64,000 nucleotides of DNA from Branchiostoma belcheri (lineage: Eukaryota > Chordata > Leptocardii > Amphioxiformes > Branchiostomatidae), in NCBI RefSeq assembly GCF_001625305.1, contig NW_017802713.1, positions 3,262,028-3,326,027 on the forward strand, read 5' to 3'. The notes under the pieces were generated by a model. That model did no database searches. It saw only the letters and a program-made list of their open reading frames with translations, and was not told where the DNA came from. Numbering within the stretch: the stretch's first letter is position 1; every line of letters begins with the position of its first letter. Shown piece by piece: positions 1 to 47,531 of the stretch. The translations under genes and the position numbers were made by a program.

Positions 1-3000
1 CACTGCCCTCCCATCCAGCCTTCTTCGCATTCACACACATTAGTGTCGACACACAGGCCATGTTGACATGGTGAATAGCAGTCCGCTGAAATAAGATAAA
101 ATAAAAGTTTAGTGTCGTCTTCAAAGCAAATACACTTCGTCAAACAGAAGTTAAGGAAATCGGAAAGTTCACAAATATTTGGCATGTTGTCACTACAAAA
201 AGTGCATTAATTATGCATAGAAAGTGATGACTTATGTTGTGGGCAAGTCAAATTAAAAGCTTTATCTGTTAATGGCTATTAGTTTATATGTTGTTACAAC
301 AATCTTCGAACCGAAAAAAAGGATGTAGTATGAAAAAAATGTACTTAAATTATGACGTAATGAAGTGATTAGCATCATTACCTTGGCATGTGTCGTTGAT
401 TTTGTTCCATCCAGGGCAACACTGGTAGTGGATATAATACTGCTGAACGTACCGGACCTCCAGGATTCCAGGTCTAAAGGACAAGATACACATTTTTGCA
501 GGTTTAGTTTATTTTCCTGTAATGTTTTTTCTCAATTGCCTTGCAACCAAAACAAAGTAAACTAGAGTTCCACTAGCACACACCTTCGCCAAACCATGTT
601 AACTAATGTTTTCTAAATGTTTTCCGAGCTTGATTATTATGCGAAAAACATCCTCATTCGCCTGAATTACATTAGTTGACCTCATTCTACATGTACACAC
701 TATAATTGTCATATCTAAATTAAGAGGCCATTGTAGCATTTCCTCGTATTATTTATTGTTTGTTTATTGTCAATTTGCACATAAAAAAGTAACAGTATTA
801 AAAGAAATTATATACAAGCAAAGATATGCTGGAGAGCCCAAGAAACCTGAAGGTTTGTCTAGTGGACTCTCCCAAATCCTATTAATTTTACGATATATCT
901 CTTATTTACATACATTTATTACATTACATTTAACTTGCAATGTATTAAGGGACAAGCAAACAAATTAACTCAAAATAGGTACAAGATAATATAAAGTTAA
1001 CACGGCGAATTAAATATCTAAACAATAAAGTAAGACAATCAAGAACATATCATATTGAACAAAAAAATAAATTTCCATTAGTCAAATCATAAGTTATTAT
1101 GAGTAAGAACAACATAAGAAACCAATATTAACACAAAGAAAATATCATAGCATAAGAAAACAAGGAAAACAAAAGCAAATCAGGAGGTGGTAGTTGGCTT
1201 CTCTATCAGGTCAGTTTTTAAATGTCTTTTGAAAGTTGGAAGGGATTGACAATTTTGCTGTGAGTGACTTAAACTGTTCAAATTAAGGGGCCTCTAAACA
1301 ATATCGTGAACTGTTTCATATTTGATTTTGTCAGGATTGGCCTTAAATCATTTTGCTTTCTAGTACTCTAACTGTGGATATCTGAGTTGTATTGAAATAT
1401 GTCCTGAAATTGAACTGGTAATCGTGAACTTTTGTGTAAAACTTTATGGACAAAAATTGCTGTTTGGAGTTTATTTATGTCATACACTGTTAAAATTTTC
1501 AAGTTGTAAAATAGAACCGCAGAGTTAGCAAAATGGAACATTAGACGCGATCCTAACAAAGCGCTTCTGCAGCTGATGCAGCGGACGGATTGAAGTAGTG
1601 TACGTACTAGCCCAGACTATATTACAATATGTTAAGTAGGGATAAATCAAAGTATAGTACAGAGTGATAAATATTTTACGTGATAGGCAACTTGCATCTT
1701 TTCTTATTATACCAATATTCTTATAGATTTGTTTACAAATAAGGTCAATATGAAACTTCCATGTGAGTTTCTCATCAATAAGGACTCCTAGAAATCGTGT
1801 GTTACATACCTGTTTGATTGGTTTATTGTCTATGTATATCATAGCCCTTTCTTTGTCGTATTTCTTATTTCTACCTGTGAAGATAATGAAGTTCGTTTTA
1901 TCTATGTTAAGAGACAGCTTATTTGACTCAAACCATTCGTTTAGTTTACACAGCTCTTCATTAACGGTTGTTATTAGTGTATGAAAATTATTGTGAGAAA
2001 AGAAAAGATTAGTATTATCGGCAAATAATAGAGCGAAGAGTTTGACTGATACCAGGGCAAGGTCGTTAACATAAATTATCGTAAACTATGCAAATGGCAC
2101 CATGATTTGAATAAAATATGTTTCACAAAGATTACCATTATGTAACTTCAGTTTTCAAAAAAAAATTAGGTACACCAAATATATTTTAGGTATACATTAC
2201 CACATAAATCTAATGATAAACTTGAAAGTAAAATATTACCAACCTTACTGCTCTCCTTGTGAACTTATTAAACACTAACTTCAAAGTTTCGATCAAAGTA
2301 ATAGGTAAGTTTTTTTATCCTTTTTTTTTTACATTGTTGTAAGTACAGTTTTTTTTACTGTAGGTAACAAAAATTTTCAGGTGCACCAGTGCACCCACAA
2401 AAAAAATTGGGTGCACAGCTAAAATGATAGGCGTACAAAGGTGCACATACATGCACCCATTATTTCGACCCATAATTACCGTGGCCGACAAGAACAAAAT
2501 TTTTACACCGCAACTTTTGGTGTTTTACACCGCAACTTTTGGTGTTTTACACTGCAACTTTTGCTGTGTTTTACACTGCAACTTTTGGTGTTTTACACTG
2601 CAACTTTTGCTGTGTTTTACACTGCAACGTTTGCTGTGTTTTACACTGCAACTTTTGCTGTGTGGAAAACTTACACCCCTCCCCTTTTATAATGGACGGT
2701 CCCCCTGTCAGGTCAAAGGTGACAACGATGGCATGCAAACTACGTCGACTGAGTTATCCTTTTCGTGCATAAGTTTTTTAGAGGAAAAGCTTGGCTACGT
2801 TGTGACGTTAGTTTTTTTCTAAAGGCCTTTGAGTCACGTGACATTTTCTAGCTAGAGAATTCGGACTCGCAAGGTCGCTAATAATTTGATGAGTAAATAT
2901 TGGGCCTATGGGAGTCAAATGTGGCACCACTTGGTACTATGAAGCAATAAAGACTTATTTTCAATTATGAAGTGTTGACTCTTGACTCAGGTAAGTTATC

Positions 3001-6000
3001 GATCATTAGGGAACAATACGAGCGATCGCCATGACGTCACCGTAGGCAAAAAGTGGGTGCCAGTTGGCTGATTTGCCTACCAAGAATTTGCATATGTCTT
3101 CAAATAATTTGCATGCGTATAATGTAAACAAAAACAGCGATCGCTCGTATACAAATGTAGAATAATATTGTATACAATATTTATTCAACATCTAATCAAT
3201 GTTAATTAGTCAATCACTAATTTATAAACTGTCATCATGGAGGCAATACAGTGATGTGTAAGTATAGTAAAGTTAGAACACAAAGAAGACAGAATTATAA
3301 ATCATCAATTTATTCACAGCTTGATCAATTTCTTAAGATCCCATTCTGTTGATGTCTCACACTCAGTCACAGCACGACAATAACATCTCTCAGGCCGCCG
3401 CCATCTTTGTCACCTTTGACCTGACAGGGGGACCGTCCATTATAAAAGGGGAGGGGTGTAAGTTTTCCACACAGCAAAAGTTGCAGTATAGAACACAGCA
3501 AAAGTTGCAGTGTAAAACACCAAAAGTTGCAGTGTAAAACACCAAAAGTTGCAGTGTAAAACACAGAAAAAGTTGCAGTGTAAAACACAGCAAAAGTTGC
3601 AGTGTAAAACACAGAAAAAGTTGCAGTGTAAAACACCCAAAGTTGCAGTGTAAAACACCCAAAGTTGCAGTGTAAAACACCAAAAGTTGCGGTGTAAAAC
3701 ACCAAAAGTTGCGGTGTAAAATTTTGTACTTGTCGGCCACGGTACATAATTATGCATTTTTATTCTGATTTACGAAACACCTTGATAAAGAACAAACTCC
3801 TTGATTGTGTTAACTTACTTAGCTCAATTGGCATAACGGATTTTAAATCAAAAACATTTGTGTATTTCTTGCCTCTCTCTATTTTGAACATCTGTGTAAA
3901 ACGCAATGACGAAAATGTAGATAGCAATTGGAGGTACAATACCTAGGAGTGGACATCCGCAAAGCATCTTCAATAGCGTCCCAGATGCCGGACTGTCGCC
4001 TCCTCCGTGTCTCCACCAGGATACTGACCTGCCGGGACTCTCTGGAGGAACACACGCTCCCATCCGGCCTGGGGAATAAAGTGATATAAAGTAAGTTAAA
4101 ACTGTAGTTTGAATTACAACATAACAAACTGGACATATAAAAGGTTACCATGTAATCTTATATTTCAAATAGCTCTGTTAGCATTTAATTTAACATTTTA
4201 ATGTCCTGGGGTGGTGGGACTACGGCGCACAGATATGTAAACTTTGTATATTTAAATGTTAATTGTACCTTTTTGTTGTGTGGCGCTGTTGATATAAGTT
4301 GTTAACTTGAGTGCAGCGCCACACTGTCCTTGTTATGTTTTTTTATGTTTTGATGAATTAAAAAAAAAACTGGACATATATATTACGGAATTTTGACTGC
4401 ACAACCCCTCTTTGTAGATGAATGAGAGATCCATCTATGATCCACTGCTCACCGAGTCATCTATGTCGTCTGCATGATGTGACGTCAAAAAGGCAGTGGA
4501 TCTCTTATTCATTGATATGTGTTACAGCATGTGTGTTAATTGTGTTTAACTTTAATATAATGTTGATGCATGTCGTTTACAGGTTTGTTACAGATCACTT
4601 GGCTTGCCTTAGCCGTCGTCAATGGGCGCCACCATGCGGTGTTTCTAATATGTACACCTTCTATCCTATTGTAATTAACCCACTAGGGGGTGTTTCATGA
4701 TTCTCTCTAGGATCAATTAATGGGATAATACCCCTATTATGTAATTAACTCACGGGAAGGTGTTTCAAATCTCTGTCTACTTAGTAGGTAGAATTTAAGG
4801 CCCAAATAATATCTGATTTTATGAATGAGACTACAAACAAAACTAGAAAGGCCGACATTTGCTTGGGAGCAAATACAGCATATTTCAGTCCATCTCCTTC
4901 CCACGCAAAAGTGGACTATTCCAAACTTACCCCAGTGCAAAACTGGCAAAGGTTCTCAAATAAATGAATTAAATAGTAGCTATATGAGAACAAAGGTGCA
5001 ACAACAAGTACTTTCAATCTCGAAAGCTTTACTAATCTTATTACAGGTATGCAAAAACTAACAATGATGAGATTTGATACATTTTGAAGGTCTTAGGCAC
5101 ATAAAATTGAATGTGTGCACGATGGTCAAATTTGGGCCCAAATATTCCAACCTTTTCATCGAACAGAATCATGTTCGATATGACGTCATTCGAATCGAAT
5201 CATGTTCGATATGACGTCAATCGAACCGAACGTTCGTTCGATCCGGGGTTACCCGCGGTCATGTACAGTAAACCCGCGGCTTCAAGCCCGTTTTTACACG
5301 GGTACCGCCTAACAGTAAAAAATGCACCTTTTCACAAATATAAACCAATTTCGGGACAGTATATCTATGCCCTGTTTTATAGTGGATATGTGACATGTAA
5401 CGAAGCTACTGCCGTTATCGTGTGTGACCTTGAAGAACGTAATTGTTGTTTACGGGGATATAAGTTACCCCCTGTACTTACTCACACGACCTGACATGCG
5501 TGCAAACATGGTATTTAAACCGCAAGAAAAACAAATTCAATTTACCTCAAAAACGTTTTAAATTGTAGGTAAGACAAAAATCTCGATCTGTGTCGGATGG
5601 ATTTTTTAAAGATGGCGGCGTTCTGGAATTATCCGTCTTGAAAGTTGAAAAAGTGCATTTTTTGGCGAATTTTTATATCTTACCAACACTTTAACTTTGA
5701 AATGAAGAAAACTGTCCGACTCAAATCTTAATTTTGTTATACTGTTCTCTAAAATGCAAAAATATGGAATTTTCGGAGAGATTTGGGGTCGGTTTAAATC
5801 AGTTGTTTGGTTATTGACGTCGATTGTTCTAGAATAAGCATTCGACGCGTCGAGAGTGATTTCACGCACATTTAAGCATTGTAATAAAAACACCAACATT
5901 TGAGCTATATGCAGTGCGGATTTTATCACATTTGAACAAGAGAGTCCCCGTGAAACTGTTTATAACTGATGAAAAGAATGTTTACCGCAGAGACCGGCTC

Positions 6001-8711
6001 CACGGAAGCCGCGCGTGGAACCCCGGTAACCTGATACCCCTCCGTAGAATTGGAAACTTTACCCTAGAAATTGACCGCCGTGGTGGGTCATTACGCACCA
6101 CTTAGGTGCAATGTGACCTCAGGTAACCCGAAATGGAACACGTCTTCCATGGATGGAACCGGACATTCTTTAGATAGAACATGGAACGGGTATAGCACTT
6201 TTGGCCCTTTTTTGCTGAAAATAGCCATTAAAGTCCCCCAAATGAGTCATTTGGAAGTGGTGTATGCCAAATACATGACTGCTATTCTGTAGACACACGT
6301 TCAAGGTACCCTTATACCGAATGTCATATCATTTGGTTGTAACACCAGGTCTCAGGATCCAAAAATCCATTTTTTGTCGAAAAATGCCCCAAAAAACCTT
6401 CATAAAAATTTTTCAAAGGCATGTTTAAAAAAAAATGAAAAAAAAAACGTCTGGAGGTATTTGCCCACTCTACCTCCGTGCCAAATTTCAAGTCATTTGG
6501 CTGAATGATGGCGGAGTTGAATCCCTTTGACTGTTTGGCAGGAGGAGAAGGAGGAGGAGGAGAAGGAGAAGGAGAAACATGAGGGAACACAATATCTTCC
6601 ATCCATACCATGGTATGGACTGAAATATAATTACCTTTTCTCAACATGTACACTGATCATCCTTTAATGCTTTACCTGTCTAGTTACAGAAGTCTATTTG
6701 TTATTCCTCTATAGAAGATATGCATGTAACATCCATTCTTTTTTCAAACACGACCAACACGACCAGCTTCAATTAATTAGATAACACATCTACTTTCCTA
6801 TTACTTTGCCGGAATAAATTAAAAAAAGGCATAGTTATCATTATAAAGAACTAATAGAATAACACCCTTACTATTCTATTACTTCAGCAGAATATTAAAG
6901 AAGTCTCTCTATTACATCCCAACACACATTATACATAAAATGTACGGATTTTTTTTTTGAAAGGTCGGGAATATTTTTCTGGCACTTCTAGCATCTCAGA
7001 GAGCCGTTAGTACTGTAAGAAAATTGTTTACGTGCATGATTCACGTAATCTCCCTTTGGAAACAAGGGGGATATGTCGAGTGAATGGGCGAGGATTTGAC
7101 AATAAATTAAAAACTTATTATATCTGTGTGTAATTGAAAAATGCCTAGCCTTTTGCTTGCATTTGTCTTTTTTAAACACATTTAAACTTTTCAAGCTACA
7201 ACATGTCCACTACAAAATGACGGCATCGATGTTCTGTCCAGAAATTGGTTTATATATGTAAATTGGTGATTTTTTCCCATCTAAAAACAGGCCCGAAAAC
7301 CCGGTTTTACTGTAAATGACCGCCGGTGAACGCCGTTCGGTTCAAATCTCGTCAGATCGAACATGGTATGGGTTATAAAGCAGTATTTGACGTGCGTTGA
7401 CGCCACTCCTTCCCCACGTTTTCAGAAAAACGTAGCAGACGTAGCCTCCCAATAAAACGCACGGACAAAAAGCACGTACGGCGGGTTGGACATTAGGGCC
7501 CGAATTTTACCACCGTGGTACATGAGGGGGCGCCCTCGAAGGACCTGGACTAGTGACCTTAAGGAATGGACAGGACATCCCCTGAGTCACCTGACTAGTC
7601 TGGCTGAGAACCGCCCTGGGTGGATAACTCTTGTGGACAGTTTAGTTGCCCCGACGGCAGGACAGACTGCTATAGGACCGGTGAGGTGAGGTGAGGTGAG
7701 GTACATCAAAATTCATGTACACACATAATCATAATCCCACCCACTCAAGTGATGCATGACGCAGTACTGTCAGTAGTATAGCCAAGTTACTAACGTTAAT
7801 GAAGGACAGGAACAAGTAGCGTACTTACACCAAAGCGTAATGGTTCACGAAACCGAATTGACGGCGATGTTACGCAAAATATAGAACTAGAATTCCACTA
7901 TCTCATACCTTCACCAAATGATGTTAATCTTTATGTCTGACAAATTATAGATTATTCCCCGGATTATGCAAATAAGATCCTCATCACCATGAATAAAATC
8001 AGTCGATCATGTCTCCATAGAGACATCTTACTTATATACTTTACCAAAGACAGTCTTACTTATAACAAAGAATGCCATTCTAGCATTTCCTAATGAATTA
8101 TGCAAATGCGATCCCTGGACCAAGACAAATCTCTTCCCTCTATCCTGATTTTATACAACAAAAAAGTAAGTGAAGCAATTAAAACACACCCCATGACTAT
8201 TGTCAGCATAGTTCATTCGAGGTACGTCCAGTATCGTAGTAAAACAGCAGAAGTTTAGGTGGCAGAAGTTGTCCGAAGTTACGACCATTTCCGCATCCTA
8301 ACCTAATGTACTAGGTGGCACTAGTGGGGTAGGGTGACAGGTGTCCAAAGATGTCTGAAGTTACTGTGAAGTCACTGTAACTTCCGACACTGGTGGTATG
8401 CTTGTAGCCAGGAATTTGAATCGGACTCCAACTGTCAGAGAGACCAGTGAGTGCCGAATGCGTGAGGTTCCTAGGGGGGTCCGGGGGCATGTTCCCCCGG
8501 AAAAGTTTAAAAATTGAACCTTCTGATGATATGACATATCAAATTATATTTTGGACATAATTTTTTATTTAGTGACAAAGTGAGCAGTTTTTCCACGATT
8601 CCGGCCACCCTGGTGATACGAATCTGTCCGCCTTTTAACGAAAAATCTTGGACCTTTAGATAAAAAGTGGACCTTTGAGCCTTGTGGGGGATTCTTCTGC
8701 CCCCCCCCCCT

Positions 8712-8749
<38 letters not shown>

Positions 8750-9583
8750 CTACGGGCATGGGCTTGGTACGTAGGACTTTATGCTGAGATTTTGGCACAT
8801 GATCTACTGGTGAACTTCTAGCACGATTCAAAGTGGCTGATTTGAGCAACAGAATGTTTATTTTGAACTAATATTATGCCATGTGTTCCAAGAACTTCCA
8901 CATAGATATGACACACAGTCTACTAGTCTTTTGTCGAGCACATCACAATTCCACGGCTAATATAATTATGCTAGGAGCTAATAATAGTGTACACTATTCT
9001 CGAATTCCGAAGGCTTCTGTGTTTTTATGAAGATTTACCACATTTGTGGAAGAATTGACATAACAAGTGAATACCGCCTCTTCAAGATGCCAAACCAGTG
9101 ACCAGACTGTAGGGTTTGAACTAATCACACCGGGAAGGTCCCCTACTCTTTTCGATAAGTGTGGTGGGTTCTTTAACGTGCATGGGGCGTGGCTCTCCCA
9201 AACACGGGACCTATATTAACGTCCTATCCGAGGGACGTCCCTAACTGAAGCCAGGTACTCATTTATACCTGAGTGAAGTGAGGAAAGTCGTGTTAAGTGC
9301 CTTTCCCGAGAGCACAAGATCGGTGACACCGGGCAGGATTCGAACCCGGGACCTCTTTGGCCTGGGCCGAACACGCTACCGCTACTCCACACGATCCCAC
9401 CTGTTTCAGAAATAGATGATTTAAAACAGCCAGCAAGAGTTGAGAACTGATTAATTATGATTTTACTATGCTGAAACAAACTGTGTTATTGTGTACTTAC
9501 CCTTGTAGTAACACCTGTGCCGCTACAGTTGACACTGCGAGCACCATAAAGAAAACTGTTGCAGGCTGAAGAAGCCACCCCAT
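1..9583 (-). CDS. EMI/EGF-domain secreted protein, 5' part (cut by left edge)
   Basis: Four coding exons on the minus strand, in gene order: 9501-9583, 3943-4068, 382-473 and 1-85. All have GT-AG borders and matching phases. Exon 1 starts at an ATG (9583-9581) and encodes a signal peptide (MGWLLQPATVFFMVLAVSTV, then AAQ). Exons 2-3 encode an EMI-like domain (about residues 30-98) with a first Cys in GSVCSS and the diagnostic QCCPGW near residues 87-92. Exon 4 encodes an EGF-like repeat from residue 103, with spacing C-x3-C-x4-C-x5-C-x-C and ending at the window edge. EMI followed by EGF is the layout of EGFL7/EGFL8 and of MEGF10/PEAR1; the EGF repeat resembles the latter. The pair of central EMI cysteines seen in vertebrate members is not visible, so a small exon may be missed between 474 and 3942. 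The protein is expected to be secreted or cell-surface. The family is well supported; the exact orthologue is not settled. Confidence 0.75.
382..473 (-). other. Exon 3 of EMI/EGF gene (end of EMI domain)
   Basis: The acceptor TCCTTTAG lies at 475-474 and the donor AAG/GTAATG at 381. The exon encodes a segment with QYYIHYQCCPGWNKI; the CCPGW motif is the best-known signature of the EMI domain. It is listed separately because it is the main evidence for the family call. Confidence 0.75.
756..2100 (-). mobile_element. LINE remnant (reverse transcriptase C-terminal part)
   Basis: On the minus strand, from about 2075 to 1525, one frame shows FADNTNLFF (canonical FADDT with the second Asp as Asn), then NEWFESNKLSLNIDKTN, RFLGVLIDEKLTWKFHID and LYYTLIYPYLTYCNIVW. 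This is the order seen in CR1/L2/Jockey-type non-LTR reverse transcriptases. A second frame at about 1559-1368 continues with the usual C-terminal tail (NLKILTVYDINKLQTAIFVH), so there is at least one frameshift. The AT-rich stretch to about 756 is probably its 3' untranslated part. It is a 5'-truncated, dead copy in the host gene's intron. Confidence 0.75.
2471..3753. mobile_element. Foldback-type element with minisatellite arms
   Basis: The two arms (about 2471-2735 and 3400-3753) are inverted copies of each other. Each contains, from outside in, ATAATTACCGTGGCCGACAAG-like sequence, an array of 22-24 bp units ending TTTTACACTGCAAC, and then a unique block that includes TTATAATGGACGGTCCCCCT. 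The left array has about 7 units and the right about 11. The roughly 660 bp between the arms carries a second small inverted repeat (TACGAGCGATCGC at 3017-3029 and 3137-3149). Long inverted arms made of tandem repeats are typical of foldback transposons. No transposase is seen. Confidence 0.65.
4141..4367 (+). mobile_element. 5'-truncated LINE 3' end with target duplication
   Basis: The sequence from AGGTTACCATGTAATC to a poly-A end matches 31110-31335, where it follows a LINE coding remnant. Here it is flanked by a direct repeat of about 14 bp (AAACTGGACATATA at 4127-4140 and again after the A-run at 4368). That is the signature of target-primed reverse transcription with 5' truncation. Confidence 0.7.
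4846..4935. repeat. Dispersed short repeat, copy 1
   Basis: A block of about 90 bp beginning GAAAGGCCGACATTTGC and containing CAGCATATTTCA recurs at 44496-44580 and 60890-60965. No terminal repeats or coding capacity are visible. The family is unknown. Confidence 0.6.
5165..7372. mobile_element. DNA transposon remnant with long imperfect TIRs
   Basis: The first 170-200 bp (about 5165-5375) and last 140 bp (about 7230-7372) are imperfect inverted copies. Shared landmarks read inward are CATGTTCGATATGACG, the GAACCGAACG region, GCGGTCATGTACAGTAAA, and ATATAAACCAATTTCGGGAC. The left end carries a local duplication (CATGTTCGATATGACGTCA at about 5169 and 5203). The interior has no recognisable transposase; the open frames at 5606-5929 and 6324-6653 show no family resemblance. 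A GGA-rich simple repeat lies at about 6540-6580. It is probably a non-autonomous or decayed element. Confidence 0.5.
7462..7706 (+). mobile_element. LINE 3' fragment with short tandem tail
   Basis: The frame 7486-7689 reads ARILPPWYMRGRPRRTWTSD and continues with a pattern ending AENRPGWITLV. The RGRPRRTW...W...A.NRPGW pattern is typical of the extreme C terminus of many LINE reverse-transcriptase polyproteins. It ends in a GTGAG tandem tail (7679-7702), as LINE 3' ends often do. Only the tail end of the element is present. Confidence 0.6.
7707..8699. other. Intron stretch without recognised features
   Basis: I see no coding exon or repeat with clear ends. A short GC-rich hairpin (GGGGGCATGTTCCCCC) lies at about 8484-8499. 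Confidence 0.5.
8701..8747. repeat. C-run and (CA)n microsatellite
   Basis: A run of C followed by about 16 CA dinucleotides. Confidence 0.95.
9115..9397 (-). mobile_element. tRNA-derived SINE
   Basis: Read on the minus strand, the head is tRNA-like: GTGTGGAGTAGCGGTAGCGT (A-box-like) and GGTTCGAATCC (B-box), as in a class III promoter. A body follows with GGCACTTAACACGACTTTCC, and then a block with GCACGTTAAAGAACCC, which resembles the conserved central domains of some deuterostome SINEs. The family recurs at 12310, 30196, 33477, 34653 and 40763. Confidence 0.75.
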
Positions 9584-9721
9584 CCTGTTGTCGTCTTCAC
9601 GGTGTGGCTGATGTCTTTACACGTTTACTTTAGCTCCTGTTGTTTTATGATGTAAGAAAGACGTCTTAACGAGAAACAGGTGTTACACTCTCCACCAAGT
9701 CTTGACACGTCCGCGGCTCAC

Positions 9722-9903
9722 CACACGACGCCAGGTAACTGAAACTTGAGACCGTAGTTTTGTCCCTGTACCAGTGTTTGTTTTGGGTAGCGAAAATCTG
9801 CATCACAAATACCGGTAGGGTCAGTGTCACCACTGACGCACATGAATGACTCCGTGAACAAAACCAGGGCAATTCTCTGTAAAATACAGTAAAAACGCGA
9901 CAA
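9722..9903 (-). CDS. Possible alternative first exon of the EMI/EGF gene
   Basis: This open frame starts at ATG 9903 and encodes 60 residues. A hydrophobic stretch after the start (RIALVLFTESFMCVSG) could be a signal peptide. The frame ends in a good donor (GTG/GTGAGC), leaving two bases of a codon. The annotated first exon (9501-9583) ends in the same phase, so this exon could splice in frame to 4068. It could instead be 5' untranslated sequence or a chance ORF; no homology is recognised. Confidence 0.3.
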
Positions 9904-10290
9904 GGGTTAAATCTGTCAACTTTGAACGCTTTCTTGTGTATCAGAGCTTTAAATACGTTTGGATTTCTGTGCGTTTCACCAGTTTGACATCAGGTGTATC
10001 GCGTGACAGCAAGTGACACATTGGACAATGAAAGTAACATATTTAGTGTCTGGAGGGGTTTGCATGACTTATGTGTACAGTACAGGTACTTTGGATACGA
10101 CAGCTGTTATTGTGTTTGTGCTTCTCAAATTTCTTGGCAAACGCTTTGAATAGCCCCCTGCCGGCGTGGTGAACTTTTGAGGAAGTTCATTCCTTTAAAA
10201 TACCCTCTTCAGCGCACATGAAACTATGGGTTCTGCTTTTTAGTACTTGGTGGTCCGAATCAGGTCTGTAGTGTAAAGAAGACCTGAAGT
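9904..10290. promoter_or_regulatory. Head-to-head intergenic region, EMI/EGF gene and VWA7
   Basis: The minus-strand EMI/EGF gene and the plus-strand VWA7 gene start on opposite sides of this interval; their ATGs at 9583 and 10291 are about 700 bp apart. No clear TATA box is seen. A diverged second copy of 9924-10215 lies in VWA7 intron 2 (12658-12906 plus 14221-14245), so part of this probable bidirectional promoter has been duplicated. Confidence 0.45.
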
Positions 10291-46218
<35,928 letters not shown>

Positions 46219-46588
46219 AGATGGAATCATACCAAAATGTTTTTCTCATTTTTATTGTACAAAAATTTAGCCGTGAGTGGGGATACTATGCTGTGTACAA
46301 GAATCTCTTGGCTTTTTTTAGCCTGGGACGGGTGGCGGTTACTCATAAACTACTTATTGTATAACAGGCAAGAGGATGATGAACAAGTAAAATTAAATTA
46401 CAACAACTTTGATATCCTTATGGCAATATTTCAAACATACATAAATATCTTAACTGGTTTTCAAAGTAACATTATCATATAATGTCGAAAACCCTGATGA
46501 TTGAACCAGAATCACATAATCTAAACAGTGAATGAATTAAAGATCTTTATTATACTTTTATGCTTTTGCAGGCTAAGTACAGATAATG

Positions 46589-46594
46589 AATAAA
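46589..46594 (+). terminator. VWA7: Poly-A signal of VWA7
   Basis: AATAAA 371 bp after the VWA7 stop codon, the first canonical hexamer downstream. Confidence 0.5.
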
Positions 46595-46599
46595 GCAAA

Positions 46600-47053
46600 A
46601 GTATTCAACGACATCTTGCAAAAATTCATACAAATTAATGTAAACTTTTGTGTACATGTTTAACTTTACGCTTATAAAGCTTATAGATGTATAAACATAT
46701 GGAGCTTTCAATATATGATTCGTCTAGTTGTTCTATCTTAATGTCACGATCTGGGAAACTTGCATTGTATTGAAATTATAGATGGTATTTTATATCTATT
46801 CTTCTAATTATGGCTTCACCACACTACGAAGTCGGCCTTTCTATTTGTAATTGTATTTCTATAGTCTTCTAATTGTAATACCGTTATAGATGGCATTTCA
46901 TTTCTATCTACGCTGTAATGAACAGGGAACAACAAATTGACACTCGTTCTTAGTCTTATCAAGTTCACATATTGGCAAAGTCTTTGCTGCAGATGAATGT
47001 CTGCCCTTTTATATGCAAATTTGTGTGTGCTTATTTACTAGTATCCGATTTAA
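46600..47053. other. Intergenic, no gene seen
   Basis: Contains a diverged local duplication around TATAGATGGTATTT and TATAGATGGCATTT (about 46778 and 46886). Confidence 0.5.
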
Positions 47054-47531
47054 GGCCACAGCAAGTAATATTATGGATGTCATCAGCGCGCTCATTAATT
47101 TTCTCCTGATTTAAAAAAAAATTGTTTTGCCCTCTGGTCAACATGCCGAAAATGGGCAAATATTTTGTAAATGCCTATCAATTCAGAGACAATCAGGGAT
47201 CCAGCAAACTTGAGGCACAATGGTTCGCATTTGATCGCGAATGTTGACACTGACGTTCCATCGCATTCAGTCCAACCCAGTATTGTAGCTGCCCATGATG
47301 GTACGCGTAGTCGTTTTGCTAGAATATCTAGGGGTCTTGAAATCTACAAGAATACTAGTAGTAGGTAATACTGTTGAATACAAGAATAAAAGATCTGTTT
47401 GGTTTTGTCACCTCAACTCTTGTTTAACAAGACTCATGACCTCAAAATTTGAAAATGAAAGAAACTTGCCCTATCGCATTAGATTTGGAGTCCGCGGAGA
47501 ATGTCATACATAGAATTTACTTGCTGTGGCC
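47054..47531. mobile_element. PIF/Harbinger-like MITE, family A variant
   Basis: The ends GGCCACAGCAAGTAA and TTTACTTGCTGTGGCC are flanked by TAA and TAG. Confidence 0.6.

Noticed and set aside
2424-2822. Overlapping open frames with repeated VLHCNF/CFTLQ patterns
   Set aside because: They run through the minisatellite arm of the foldback element in several frames and are by-products of the repeat.
3367-3757. Minus-strand open frames of 105-126 residues
   Set aside because: Same reason: inverted copy of the minisatellite arm.
5111-5494. 127-residue open frame
   Set aside because: Covers the left TIR of a transposon; no family resemblance.
6324-6653. 109-residue minus frame with Pro/Ser run
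   Set aside because: The run comes from a GGA simple repeat; it lies inside a transposon remnant.
8565-8849. 94-residue minus frame with a VCVCV stretch
   Set aside because: Runs through the (CA)n tract.
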